A stretch of 64,000 nt of DNA from Bacillus sp. OV322 (GTDB taxonomy: Bacteria > Bacillota > Bacilli > Bacillales > DSM-1321), in the NCBI RefSeq assembly GCF_900112495.1, contig NZ_FOMA01000003.1:446003-510002 (forward strand). Reading direction: 5' to 3'. Numbering within the stretch: the first letter of the stretch is position 1; each line of letters opens with the position of its first letter. The notes beneath the pieces are model-generated. The model was not told where the DNA came from and made no database searches. It was given only the letters and a program-made list of their open reading frames with translations. The position numbers and the translations under genes were made by a program. Shown piece by piece: positions 54,801 through 62,879 of the stretch.

Positions 54801-55500
54801 GAATCAGGGAGTGACAGAGATTGAAAAGCTGAGAAAGGAAATTGAAGAGCTTGTATATTACAGCAGGCAGCGCGTTTTCTTAAGATTCAGCAGTTTCTTC
54901 AAGGAGTCCTTTAATCCTGCTGTTATTAAAGATGATGGCCAGGATCATAAGCTGGTTTTAAAAAATGCTTTAAAGGGGCTGCTTAAGGATCTTGGATTTG
55001 ATCTGGCCCAGGAAATGCGTGCAACGGCATTGCGGACAGAAAATTACATGGTGAAGCTGGTGAAAGAAAGGCAAATGTCACTGGAGCAGCAGCTTGAGAA
55101 AATACGTCCCGGTTTGCAGCTTCAGACATATGAGCCAGCTAAACAGGCAACAGCTGAATTCTTGCCTGCCTTTTTAGATCTGGATGTGCAGCATTTTAAA
55201 AAAGAGCTTGCCCTCTTTAAAAATACAAAGTCCTTTTTTGAAAAAAATGAAAAAGTGAAGATGAATGACGCGCTTATGAAGGCTTTGGATGCACCTTCTG
55301 AGGCATATGCAAAAGAACAATCTGAGAGGATTTTCACTGAGTTTTCAAGGACTTTGAATACTGAACTTGAAGCACTATATATGGAGTGCCAAAAAGAACT
55401 AAAGGAAATATTTACGGGCTTGCTTGCTGCTTTAGAAGAAAAAGTAGATATCATTCAATACGAATTTAAGATTGAAAATATTCAGAGTATGCTTTCTTAA
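51814..55500 (+). CDS. dynA: Double dynamin-like GTPase DynA
   Basis: 1228 residues, two fused bacterial dynamin modules. First GTPase: P-loop GHFSAGKST at 52-60, DTPGID near 146, NQID near 200. Second: GAFSAGKSS near 645-653, DTPGAD near 806, and VNAAD near 868. Coiled-coil stalks follow each. B. subtilis DynA (YpbR) fuses membranes in trans, protects against phage and pore-forming antibiotics, and works without nucleotide for tethering. Start ATG 51814 with AAGGGGA before it. In B. subtilis it also stands beside the bpsAB-type genes. Confidence 0.96.
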   Translation: MTEISTKINAPLPVLSALYEMFEEAGDFSQAEKMKQLLIKMYRGEFTIAFCGHFSAGKSTMINYLLKDQILPSSPIPTSANTVKVQKGEDFALVRFKNEEPVLFPAPYDIKTIKNYAKNGDIIESITISSPRFPLPETCAFMDTPGIDSTDDAHRVSTESALHLADMVFYVMDYNHVQSEVNFLFTKELIDGGKPVYLIVNQIDKHDEKELSFSSFKSSVIEAFANWNVYPDGIFFTSVRDMENPENEIGKMQTFLFEQAKKNSKGAPANMQAAKRLIAHHQTWLKEKLEAEQSESLTKLDELDEGAKENLLNRLTGLYREMEELRTEKEQLEKSFSDSLDTLLNNAYIMPSWTRELAEKYLESSMPDFKMGLLFSRKKTEAERELRLQRFLSDLKEKTKTQLEWHLKELASKTLRENHIHNGELEEAAQKIHIDVTEDMLASLTKSQVHITGEYVLNYTSGVAAAIKKEAKHGADQFMEKLLEVTEERIAGRTREIEAELENHKDFEKAIQSASGISTKLAEQEDVLMSILDGRTEPGNSGSPELLVEEWLRKEKESIKVNNEGSSEIKQSVITAPPAENKRRELQHPVHPAESMSGKEKLDSMSKKLKAAAQSIQSLKGFQSLYRELTEKASRMEAQTFTVALFGAFSAGKSSFANALMGESVLPVSPNPTTAAISKIMASDHEHKHGTASVRLKTPVMLLEDVKLALSVFNHYPKTLEEAYHSSKEIVRGSDQAEKGKTQLSFLKAFCEGYQENREVLGQILFVDLAGFREFAAREEKSCLVDMIELYYDCGLTKQGIVLVDTPGADSINARHTGAAFEYIKNSDAILFITYYNHPFSKADREFLIQLGRVKESFAMDKMFFLVNAADLAAEKEELEDVLEYVRGELNGFGIRFPKLMPVSSKGALKEKLGKEPFSHTFLPDSGIKHFQALFNDFIENELSGLAIESAKNALNRAVLLLREVVKASKQDHNAKKAAADALAGQWKAIDRLFLANQGVTEIEKLRKEIEELVYYSRQRVFLRFSSFFKESFNPAVIKDDGQDHKLVLKNALKGLLKDLGFDLAQEMRATALRTENYMVKLVKERQMSLEQQLEKIRPGLQLQTYEPAKQATAEFLPAFLDLDVQHFKKELALFKNTKSFFEKNEKVKMNDALMKALDAPSEAYAKEQSERIFTEFSRTLNTELEALYMECQKELKEIFTGLLAALEEKVDIIQYEFKIENIQSMLS

Positions 55501-55582
55501 TTCCTGTACAAAAAATCAAGCAACACTGAAAAGACAGTTATTAGATTTTTAGCATGAAATAAACGATGAATCTTTACTTTTT

Positions 55583-55612
55583 GATGGCTGCCGAAACTGC
55601 AGCCGTTTTTTT
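55583..55612 (+). terminator. Terminator of dynA
   Basis: GGCTGC / GCAGCC hairpin and a run of seven T. Confidence 0.7.
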
Positions 55613-55708
55613 GCAGCCGTAATGAAAGATAAGGCTAAAAGAAGCTATTAAGTAAGACCAATCCATAACATAGAAACAGCTTACAAAGTCACTTCCGTTT
55701 TTAATGAA

Positions 55709-55905
55709 GGCTGTGTTCGCAAACTTTGTTGCTATGGAACTAGGGGTTGATTTCCGCTCCAGGATGCTTCGCTTTCCGCGGGGCGTGCGCTGAGCCTCCT
55801 CGACTTGCGTCTGCGGGGTCTCACCTGTCACGCTGATCCCGCAGGAGTCTCCGCACCTTCCGCTCCAATCAACATGCTATAACAATGGAATTGCCTCGAG
55901 AACGA
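55709..55905 (-). repeat. Dispersed GGTTGATT repeat, copy 6 (full, inverse orientation)
   Basis: Core 55745-55873, with CTTTCCGCGGGGCG, GAGCCTCCTCGACTTGCG and CTGCGGGGTCTCACC blocks typical of the full element, 3' flank GGCTGTGTTCGCAAACTTTG on the left. The rest of the 835-base gap to the small zinc gene has only this and copy 7. Confidence 0.85.
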
Positions 55906-56111
55906 TTTTAGAAACAACAATCTTTAAGAATGAAAAAAGGGGCAAACACTTCATACATTTTGAATAATTAAAACAAAACACAAAAAAACCATTTTGGCCG
56001 ATAACATTAGTGTAAAAAAGCGCTTTTCCGTTCTAGTAAAAGGGAAAGGCGCTGAAGACCGTTTTAATATTCTTCTCTGGCCATGGTCTGTAAGGCCAAT
56101 TAATTTAGTTT

Positions 56112-56290
56112 AGCTGTTTTCGTATACTTGCTTGAATAATGGGGCTGATTTTCCTGGGTGCTCGCTTCCCGCGGGGCAGGCGGTGAGCCTCCCCATCTGC
56201 GCTTGCGGGGTCTCACCTTCCCGTTAATCCCGCTGGAGTCCCTCACCTTACAATCTAATCAACCAGGTTCAATAACGGGGACGCTTCAGA
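56112..56290 (-). repeat. Dispersed GGTTGATT repeat, copy 7 (inverse orientation)
   Basis: Contains GCTCGCTTCCCGCGGGGC, GGTGAGCCTCCCCATCTGCG and the end TAATCAACC (to 56264). Somewhat degenerate. Confidence 0.8.
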
Positions 56291-56302
56291 GAACATATTA
56301 AA

Positions 56303-56336
56303 AAACCACTTTCTATAAGAAAAGTGCCCTTATTTT
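56303..56336 (-). terminator. Terminator of the small zinc-ribbon gene
   Basis: Read on the minus strand CACTTT / GAAAGTG hairpin followed by T run. Confidence 0.6.
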
Positions 56337-56492
56337 TTAATCCGTTTTTCTTATATTGTGATCAACATTGATCATTTCTCGGCATTCAGGGCATCTTACT
56401 CTATTTCCTTCCATAACATCCATCGGCTCAGGTGAAGGAAACCAAGTTTTGCATTCTGAACACTGAATCTCTAAAGTAGTTGAATTGGTCAT
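56337..56492 (-). CDS. 51-residue double CxxC protein
   Basis: MTNSTTLEIQCSECKTWFPS then MEGNRVRCPECREMINVDH: two C-x2-C pairs (C11/C14 and C34/C37) about 20 residues apart, zinc ribbon type. GAAAGGGGTG precedes the ATG at 56492; the frame start at 56525 has none. Alone between repeat copy 7 and a gap. Not recognised. Confidence 0.65.
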   Translation of the reverse strand: MTNSTTLEIQCSECKTWFPSPEPMDVMEGNRVRCPECREMINVDHNIRKTD

Positions 56493-56650
56493 ATTTTCAC
56501 CCCTTTCTGTAAAGTATTTAGCCATAAATAACCAGGGATAAACCAGCTTTTATAAGTAAATAGAACCTCTGCTTCGGTCTGCCTGGAGTCTTTCAAAAGT
56601 TAATAAACCACAATCTTTAAGAAAAGAGCTTAAAATAGAGGCAATCTCCT

Positions 56651-56786
56651 ATGAAGCAAAATACTGATAAAAAAGAACCATTTTGAAGAAGGGGAAATTG
56701 CTGATGATAGCGTTATTTCATCAGGTGAATTTGCAGTATGTACAATAACAGCAGGAAATGATCATGCTGATGTGGAAAATTGCTAG
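56651..56786 (+). pseudogene. Possible frameshifted small gene
   Basis: MKQNTDKKEPF, then after a one-base shift EEGEIADDSVISSGEFAVCT and ITAGNDHADVENC to a TAG. The second part has a coding look but no good ribosome binding site. The rest of the gap 56493-56800 holds nothing clear. Confidence 0.3.
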
Positions 56787-56815
56787 GTACAAGAATATTT
56801 TAGGAGGAGATTGAG

Positions 56816-57655
56816 CTGGGATATGTAATAAAAATAGCAGATGCGATTAAATTAATGGAGCAAAAACAAGCAAGATTTGCCGACTGCCGGTTTAAGCTTG
56901 GCGACCCTGCTTTTGGAATAGGGGAGTATAACAAAGATCATATACCGGGAGCTGTATACTTTGACCTTGAGCGGGATTTGTCTGGAAGAGTGAAAAAACA
57001 TGGAGGAAGGCATCCTCTTCCAGATCCAATGGCAGTCAAGGATAAGCTTGAAGAGTACGGAATAAGCAATAGCACTCCTATCATTGCCTATGATTCTGGA
57101 GATGGCCAGTATGCAGCCCGTTTCGTTTATATCCTTTTATATTTAGGGCATAAGGAAGTATATCTGTTAAACGGAGGCTACCGGGAATGGAGAGCAAAAG
57201 GACAGCCTGCAGAAACAAACATCCCCGTTTACGGAAAATCTGTCTATAGTATTCATTTGAACCATGAAATTGCTGCAAGCTATGAAGAGGTGAAAGAAAT
57301 AGCAGGGAAGGCAAGAGAGGATGTTATATTGCTTGATTCCCGTGAAGAAAGGCGTTTTCTAGGAATAGAAGAGCCGATTGATAAAAAAGCTGGAAGAATA
57401 CCAGGAGCATTGAACGAAGTCTGGACACACTCCCTTGAAGACGGAAAATATCTTGAGCCCGATCAACAGAGAGACAGGTTCCGGAGCTATGATTCCAAAA
57501 AGCAAATTATTGTGTACTGCGGATCTGGTGTTACAGCTGCAGCCAATTTTATTGCTTTAAAGGAAGTGGGATTTGAAAATGTGAAGATATACACCGGCAG
57601 CTACAGCGATTGGATATCTTATGAAGATAATCCAGTTGAATGCGGCAGCGAATAA
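56816..57655 (+). CDS. Thiosulfate/3-mercaptopyruvate-type sulfurtransferase
   Basis: Two rhodanese domains; the active-site cysteine is in CGSGVTAAANFIALK (about 239). The N-terminal domain has CRFKLGDPAFG and HIPGAVYFDLERDLSG, typical of the family. First ATG is at 56855, with no ribosome binding site. An AGGAGG at 56802-56807 stands eight bases before CTG at 56816, in frame, and a start there adds GYVIKIADAIKLM, which restores the beginning usually seen in this family. So a CTG start is my choice, though ATG 56855 remains possible. Single gene. Confidence 0.85.
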   Translation: MGYVIKIADAIKLMEQKQARFADCRFKLGDPAFGIGEYNKDHIPGAVYFDLERDLSGRVKKHGGRHPLPDPMAVKDKLEEYGISNSTPIIAYDSGDGQYAARFVYILLYLGHKEVYLLNGGYREWRAKGQPAETNIPVYGKSVYSIHLNHEIAASYEEVKEIAGKAREDVILLDSREERRFLGIEEPIDKKAGRIPGALNEVWTHSLEDGKYLEPDQQRDRFRSYDSKKQIIVYCGSGVTAAANFIALKEVGFENVKIYTGSYSDWISYEDNPVECGSE

Positions 57656-57740
57656 GCAGATTGGCACTGAGTACCGCTTAAATACATACATGAAATATGG
57701 TATAATCATGATATAGTATTTAATTTTAGAGGTGATTTTT

Positions 57741-58622
57741 TTGGATACAAACAGTATGAAACAGATGCCATCCTTTTTGCTGGTAGACGGGATGGCTCTT
57801 TTATTTAGAGCATTTTATGCCACTGCAGCTACAGGACAGTTTATGATTAATTCAAAGGGCATGCCGACAAATGCGGTTCAGGGTTTTTTAAAGCATATGC
57901 TTACAGCAGTTAACTACTTCTCTCCCACTCATATGGCTGTATGCTGGGACATGGGCAGTGCCACGTTCCGCAATGAGCTCTTTGAAGGATATAAAGCCAA
58001 TCGCTCAAGCGCCCCTATTGAAATGGTTCCGCAGTTTGACCTCGTTAAGGAAGCTGTGGAAGCTTTTGATATTCCTAATATCGGGCTCCCGGGTTTTGAA
58101 GCGGATGATTGCATTGGAACCATTGCCAAAGCATCCAGCACAGCTTCTTCCGTGTCCATTCTCACAGGAGATCAGGACATGCTTCAGCTGATTGAAAATA
58201 ATATCTCTGTCATTCTATTAAAGAAGGGGTTTGGCAATTATGAAGTGCACAATCCTGATACCTTTTATGAATGGAAGGGAATTACTCCAAGCCAGATGAT
58301 TGACTTAAAAGCGCTAATGGGAGATACAGCCGATAATTATCCGGGTGTAAAGGGCATTGGCGAAAAAACCGCATTAAAACTGCTTATCCAATTTGGAAGC
58401 ATTGAAGGAATACTAGAAAACCTGGATTCCCTGACTAAAACACAGAAAGCCAAGATTGAAAGTGCGGTTGATATGCTCCATCTTTCAAGACAGCTTGCAG
58501 AAATCAAATGTGATGTCCCCGTTTCATGTTCATTGGAAGAAGCTGCCTTTCAATATGACAGGGAAAAAGTAAAATATATGGCCCAGCATCATGAATTTAA
58601 AGGACTGCATCGCCTGCTTTAA
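57741..58622 (+). CDS. ypcP: 5'-3' exonuclease (flap endonuclease-like) YpcP
   Basis: 293 residues, homologous to the 5' nuclease domain of DNA polymerase I; processes Okazaki fragment flaps. LLVDGMALLFRAFYA at the start, metal-binding GFEADDCIGT (about 114-123), TGDQDMLQL, and the helix-hairpin-helix GVKGIGEKTALKLL. TTG at 57741 is preferred because GGTGA is five bases upstream; the GTG nine bases earlier is the ribosome binding site itself. Followed by a very large hairpin. Confidence 0.9.
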   Translation: MDTNSMKQMPSFLLVDGMALLFRAFYATAATGQFMINSKGMPTNAVQGFLKHMLTAVNYFSPTHMAVCWDMGSATFRNELFEGYKANRSSAPIEMVPQFDLVKEAVEAFDIPNIGLPGFEADDCIGTIAKASSTASSVSILTGDQDMLQLIENNISVILLKKGFGNYEVHNPDTFYEWKGITPSQMIDLKALMGDTADNYPGVKGIGEKTALKLLIQFGSIEGILENLDSLTKTQKAKIESAVDMLHLSRQLAEIKCDVPVSCSLEEAAFQYDREKVKYMAQHHEFKGLHRLL

Positions 58623-58713
58623 TAAAACCGTTCCCTAAGGTACCGACCCCCGAAAGTCAGATATTTCATTCTGACTTTTTGGGGCAGTCACCATCAGGAA
58701 CGGTTTTATTTTA
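58620..58713. terminator. Large composite hairpin, bidirectional terminator
   Basis: AATAAAACCGTTCC at the left pairs with GGAACGGTTTTATT at the right, and a second hairpin is nested within: GAAAGTCAGA / TCTGACTTTTTGGGG with flanking CCCC. It lies between the convergent ypcP and sspL-like genes. Confidence 0.85.
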
Positions 58714-58806
58714 ATCCTGCCAATAATTGTTTCTTTCGCATATTTTCTGCGGAAGGCCGGGATTTCCTCTTTGTTGAGCCAGGCTGGTCATTCCAAAAAT
58801 GATTCG

Positions 58807-58941
58807 CTATTTTTTATTTATTTTCTTTTGTGCCTGTTCTAGCTTTGACTTAGGGCTGTTATCCCTGCCATCTTCAATATTATTTCCTTGCGGGCTGACA
58901 CCGCTGAATGCTTTGGCACCGCGATTACTGTGTTTGCTCAT
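58807..58941 (-). CDS. sspL: SspL-like small acid-soluble spore protein
   Basis: 44 residues: MSKHSNRGAKAFSGVSPQGN and NIEDGRDNSPKSKLEQAQKK. The pattern G-V-S-P-Q-G-x-N followed by D..PKS.L compares with the B. subtilis SspL sequence I recall (GGVTPQGDLEGN...DPKTELEERAKK). GGGAGGTG lies five bases before the ATG at 58941 and two before an earlier ATG at 58944. Probably SigG-controlled, forespore protein. Similar location in B. subtilis (near ypcP). Confidence 0.75.
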   Translation of the reverse strand: MSKHSNRGAKAFSGVSPQGNNIEDGRDNSPKSKLEQAQKKINKK

Positions 58942-59067
58942 CATTACACCTCCCAGCAATATGATTTCCATAACCTTTGCAGCTTATGTCGAATTACGGA
59001 TAGTCAAATCAAAGGAAATAGGGTAAGATGTAGGATGAAAATGGAAAGTCGCAGAGAGGATGAGCCT

Positions 59068-59337
59068 GTGGAAAAGTCAGTTGAAGAATATGTGAAATTT
59101 CTCGAAGCTAAAGGTTTTGCATTTGGCGAGGATGCAATCGGCTTTATTTACTTCGGCAAGCGGTATACCAATGCAGAAGATTTTCTGGTGAATGCAGCGA
59201 TTGAAGTAACCCTGAAAGCCCAAAAAACATTTGATGGAAGTTTTTATATATCACTCCTGGAAAATCTGAAGCAGCAGAAAATACATAGTCGTGCAGCTGC
59301 CGAAAGTTATGCGAGAAAGTGCGGCCTGCTGGCCTAA
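59068..59337 (+). CDS. Small conserved protein (DUF6123-like)
   Basis: 89 residues from GTG 59068: MEKSVEEYVKFLEAKGFAFG then EDAIGFIYFGKRYTNAEDFL. GAGGA lies seven bases upstream; the ATG at 59035 lacks a proper ribosome binding site. Looks like the family DUF6123 by my recollection, with low confidence in the number. No membrane segment; role unknown. Convergent with nothing, followed by a strong hairpin. Confidence 0.65.
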   Translation: MEKSVEEYVKFLEAKGFAFGEDAIGFIYFGKRYTNAEDFLVNAAIEVTLKAQKTFDGSFYISLLENLKQQKIHSRAAAESYARKCGLLA

Positions 59338-59404
59338 AAAATCCATATGCCCCAATAGACCATAAAAAAATGCTGATTTTTGAATCTGTTGGCAGATCTG
59401 CCTG

Positions 59405-59450
59405 CAAAAAAGCGGACTTATTCCATTTTTTGGGATAAGTCCGCTTTTCA
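59405..59450. terminator. Strong hairpin terminator
   Basis: AAAAAGCGGACTTATTCC / GGGATAAGTCCGCTTTT, six-base loop, A and T runs on both sides. Confidence 0.85.
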
Positions 59451-59885
59451 TATCATCATTCCTTTTTTACCCTGTTTTTAGACCGCCAGCTTCATTATTT
59501 TTTGCTACCTCAGTTTACGGAAATTGATCAGGGAGCTCGGAACTAGGACTTTCTCTTCTGAAGCCATCTTGAGGTATATTTAAAGAACATATCGAATTAG
59601 GAACGTTCTACGATTTAAATCGTTTTGAATAATAGTTATTTGAACATGCAATTGAGATTAATTGCTTTTATGTTAATACTTATCCTTATCCTTAAGCTCT
59701 TCAAAACAAAAGTTAAGTCTACGAGGTCAATTACCCGCACTACCCATTAACTTTTGCACGTTGAGGTAATATTCGCATCATTAGAACCAATTATTTGAAT
59801 AAATGACTCTCTATTATAAAACTAAAGCCATAGTGAGGGTCTTGAATTTCCAAACATTAGGTAAATATTTTACGCAATATCACTA
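59451..59885. other. Gap without a gene
   Basis: 435 bases of A+T-rich sequence before the repeat; no open frame with a ribosome binding site and no RNA signature seen. Confidence 0.5.
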
Positions 59886-60017
59886 GGTTGATTGGAACAG
59901 AAGGTGCGGAGACTCCTGCGGGATCAGCGAGTCAGGTGAGACCCCGCAGACGCCAGCGTCGAGGAGGCTCACCGCACGCCCCGCGGAAAGCGGAGCATCC
60001 TGGAGTGGAAATCAACC
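59886..60017 (+). repeat. Dispersed GGTTGATT repeat, copy 8 (full, 132 bp)
   Basis: Starts GGTTGATTGGAACAG and ends GGAAATCAACC, so 8-base inverted ends; inside are CTGCGGG / CCCCGCAG, GGTGAG / CTCACC and CGCCCCGCGG. Best-preserved copy in the window and the reference for the others. Confidence 0.9.
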
Positions 60018-60058
60018 GGTTAGCAAAGTCTATCCTTTAAAGAATTTTTCAGTGGCTT

Positions 60059-60215
60059 GGTTATAATCCAGCGTCAGCGCCTAGTTTGCTGAGTCCTGCA
60101 GGATGGAGAGTATTTAGCCTCGATCCTTAAAAGATGCTTAGGCTTCAGAATACAAAGGCCGCCTTACCAAATTCCTATGTTCTATTTGCTTCAAAAAGCT
60201 GAGCTCATAAGGTGC
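60059..60215 (+). repeat. Degenerate member of the AATCCAGC..CAGCGCCTAG repeat family
   Basis: ATAATCCAGCGTCAGCGCCTAG is the shared block with the array at 8.75-9.26 kb; the rest is diverged. Confidence 0.55.
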
Positions 60216-60224
60216 TTCTGTTTT

Positions 60225-61127
60225 TCATACCGCTTTTGAGGCTGGGGTTTTGGCAGGGAGTTCTGCAGCGACCATTCCCAGCAGGATAAGGATGCAGCCA
60301 AGAAGGGAAATGACGGTTAACTTTTCTCCTGTCACAATGAAGGATGTGGCTGCTGCAAAGACTGGTTCCATGGCAAAGATAAGTGCCACACGAGTTGGAG
60401 ATGTATAGGCCTGGAAATATGTCTGTGCAAAAAAAGCAAATGCAGTGGCAAGTATCGCGCAAACCATCAATGCCGTCCATACCTCTGTTTTTAAGAAAAT
60501 AGCCGGATTTAAGGCATGTGATGATCCTTTAAACATCAGGCTGGATAGCGCTGACAGAAACGCCGTTGTTAATACTTGTATCATTGTTAGCGGAAGCGCC
60601 GGATGAAGTCTGGCATATTTGGCTGTCGCAATGATTTGCATGGCGAAGCTTACTGCACAGAGAAAAACCAGGAAATCTCCAGCATTAAAGGATGATTGTC
60701 CTGAAGCGGTCATTAAATATAGCCCTGCTGCGGCTGAAACAGCACCGATAACTGTATTTCTGGAGAGCCTTTGCTTTAGCAGCAAAAGAGAAAATACCGG
60801 CACCATGATAACGCTAAGCCCTGTAAGAAACCCTGCTTTTGATGGTGTTGTATAAAGCAGGCCATATGTTTGCAATGCGTAACCTAAAAAAAGCCAGATG
60901 CCTATTTTGCTGCCTGAGAAGAATAATGATTTTGTCCAGACTGCAGGCCGTTTTCTATACAGCGCAAGATAGCTTATTAGGAGGATGATAAAAGCCGCAA
61001 AAAAACGGATGCTGTTAAAAGTGAAAGGATCCAAAAAAGAAATGGCGTTTTGGACCATAACAAAAGTGGCGCCCCAAACAAGCACAACAAATAATAAGAC
61101 CATATCTGCAAGCGTGTTTTTATTCAT
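60225..61127 (-). CDS. EamA/DMT family permease
   Basis: 300 residues with ten predicted membrane helices in two EamA repeats (VWGATFVMVQNAISFLDP and the second with FAMEPVFAAATSFIVTGE). Family exports metabolites or amino acids; substrate unknown. Gene touches the upstream RNase H-like gene on the minus strand (1 base apart), so they form an operon. Confidence 0.88.
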   Translation of the reverse strand: MNKNTLADMVLLFVVLVWGATFVMVQNAISFLDPFTFNSIRFFAAFIILLISYLALYRKRPAVWTKSLFFSGSKIGIWLFLGYALQTYGLLYTTPSKAGFLTGLSVIMVPVFSLLLLKQRLSRNTVIGAVSAAAGLYLMTASGQSSFNAGDFLVFLCAVSFAMQIIATAKYARLHPALPLTMIQVLTTAFLSALSSLMFKGSSHALNPAIFLKTEVWTALMVCAILATAFAFFAQTYFQAYTSPTRVALIFAMEPVFAAATSFIVTGEKLTVISLLGCILILLGMVAAELPAKTPASKAV

Positions 61128-61526
61128 TTAACTATCCCTCGGATTAAGGCGGATGGCTCTTCTTGCAAGTTCATCAGCAGATTTATTTTCTATGCTTGGT
61201 ATCCATTTTATAAAAAATAAATCCAGCTCCCTGGTAAATTTCAAAGCTTCCTCCAGCAGTGGCGCATATCGTTTGTTTTTTGCAAATTCCTTTTCCATCG
61301 CGCTGTTAATTAGTTGCGAATCAGTCCGGAACGAAACAGTGCGGTATCCATTTGAACAGCAGATTTTTAAGCCCTCTATAAGTGCATGGTACTCTGCCTC
61401 GTGATTTTCCATTTCGCCAAGCGGAATGGCATGCCTTTCAATTGTTCCGTTATTATTTATAAAGATTCCGGCGCCGCTTGGGCCCGGGTTGCCAGCGCTT
61501 GCTCCGTCTATGTATACTTCTATCAT
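61128..61526 (-). CDS. ypeP: RNase H-like protein YpeP
   Basis: 132 residues, RNase H1 fold: YIDGASAGNPGPSGAGI (first Asp), NHEAEYHALIEGL (Glu), FRTDSQLI (second Asp) and NKSADELARRA (last Asp), so all catalytic residues are present. AAGGAG precedes the ATG at 61526; the frame start at 61592 is unsupported. Size matches the 14.7 kDa RNase H-like protein of B. subtilis. Whether it has activity is not known. Confidence 0.85.
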   Translation of the reverse strand: MIEVYIDGASAGNPGPSGAGIFINNNGTIERHAIPLGEMENHEAEYHALIEGLKICCSNGYRTVSFRTDSQLINSAMEKEFAKNKRYAPLLEEALKFTRELDLFFIKWIPSIENKSADELARRAIRLNPRDS

Positions 61527-61822
61527 GCTTTTCTCCTTCCTTAATCCACTAGTAAGCCTTCTTTTTTGATTATATTGTTGGAAAGAATCCATATAACTAT
61601 GAGAAAATAAAGTGAATCATCCGTAGCTGCGTTTTGCCAGTTATGGTAAACTTACATGCCATTAAAAACAGCTCCATAAGAGGATTGCAGTTCCACATGT
61701 AAATTATAGACTTTAATCTGCAAAATGTGGATAAAATATAAAAAGTTTATAAATCCGGCTTTAGAGGAATCACATTCCAAAACGGGCATTTCATCCATAA
61801 AGGGAAATGGAGATGAAAAATC

Positions 61823-62476
61823 ATGAAGGTCATTATGCAATGGACTTACGGTGCGGCAAAAAAGCCATCCGCCACATTTACTTCAGACTGGGTGGATGCA
61901 AAGCAGGCTTTAATAATCGCGATGGATCTTGAAAAATCCGGCAGGCTGAAGCATATCGAGTTCCAGGATGAAATCGGGACGGTATGGACCAGGAAAGAAC
62001 TTACAAAGCTTCTTGAAGAAACAGCCGCAGAGCCGCAGGATGCGACGGTTTATTTTGATGGAGGATTTCAAAAAGAGAATGGGTTATCCGGAATCGGTGT
62101 GGTGATATATTATACACAAGGAAAAAAAGAAATGAGGCTCCGTTCAAACCGTCTTTTTCATGAACTGCAATCCAACAATGAAGCCGAATCGGCAGCGCTG
62201 ATGGAAGCCGTTAACATGCTTGAGGAGCTTGGTGTGCACCATCAGAAGTGCACCATTAAAGGGGACTCCCAGGTAGTAATCAATCAGCTAAAAGGAGAAT
62301 GGCCTTGCTTTGATGATGTTATAGGCAAGTGGTTTGACAGAATTGAAGATAAATTAAACAAGCTCGGCATTAAGCCAGAGTATGAACATATTCCAAGAAA
62401 AGAAAATCATGAGGCTGATAAACTTGCAACTCTTGCACTTAAAGGAGAGAGCATTAGTTCCAGGCTAGCTTTATAA
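61823..62476 (+). CDS. Reverse transcriptase-like/RNase H-like domain protein
   Basis: 217 residues: an N-terminal unknown domain (WTYGAAKKPSATFTSDWVDA) about 70 long, then an RNase H1-like domain with YFDGGFQKENG, SNNEAESAALMEAV, KGDSQVVINQL and ENHEADKLATLA, again with four acidic residues. In B. subtilis a gene of this kind (ypdQ area) lies near ypeP; the symbol is not certain. Two RNase H-like genes stand divergently here. GAGATG region upstream is a moderate ribosome binding site. Confidence 0.82.
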   Translation: MKVIMQWTYGAAKKPSATFTSDWVDAKQALIIAMDLEKSGRLKHIEFQDEIGTVWTRKELTKLLEETAAEPQDATVYFDGGFQKENGLSGIGVVIYYTQGKKEMRLRSNRLFHELQSNNEAESAALMEAVNMLEELGVHHQKCTIKGDSQVVINQLKGEWPCFDDVIGKWFDRIEDKLNKLGIKPEYEHIPRKENHEADKLATLALKGESISSRLAL

Positions 62477-62603
62477 TATGGCTCTGTTAAAGCAAAGTAA
62501 AAGCTGATTGTATCATGGAGCAGAAGGAAAGGTGTGAAGCGCGAATATGAGCGCTTTAAAATCAGCATGCAAAACAGAGCCTAAAATAAAAAGGAGAAGC
62601 GGT

Positions 62604-62789
62604 ATGGATAGAAAAAAAGTGTTTGACGATGTGGATGAAATCCTTGTTTCATACTGCAAGGATTGTTTTGTATATAAACAGTTCAGAAAAGATAAAGGCA
62701 GGGGCTATGCCCATAAATTCTGCATTTCACAATGCACGGTAGGAGAACAACTTCAAAAGGCAGGAAGCAGGCTGAAAAATAATCTTTAA
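62604..62789 (+). CDS. Zinc-finger protein, YpeQ-like
   Basis: 61 residues with C-x2-C (YCKDCFVYKQ) and C-x3-C (KFCISQCTVGEQL). AAAAGGAGAAG before the ATG at 62604; an earlier start at 62547 has none. In B. subtilis ypeQ lies next to ypeP and has a similar size, which suggests orthology. Function unknown. Confidence 0.75.
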   Translation: MDRKKVFDDVDEILVSYCKDCFVYKQFRKDKGRGYAHKFCISQCTVGEQLQKAGSRLKNNL

Positions 62790-62813
62790 TCTGTACAGCT
62801 TCCTTTAATTTTC

Positions 62814-62847
62814 CTTACAATAAATAATAAAATTTGTTATTATTGTA
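62814..62847. promoter_or_regulatory. A+T-rich palindrome before the HD-GYP gene
   Basis: TTACAATAAATAATAA and its complement TTATTATTGTAA frame a six-base centre just before a run of A, 30 bases before the HD-GYP start. Could be an operator or a minus-direction terminator. Confidence 0.45.
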
Positions 62848-62879
62848 AAAAAAGAGAATTATATGGAAAAGGGTTGGGA

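Noticed and set aside
55574..55831. 85-residue minus frame over the repeat after dynA
   Set aside because: Lies in repeat copy 6 and the terminator; low-complexity with no start site.
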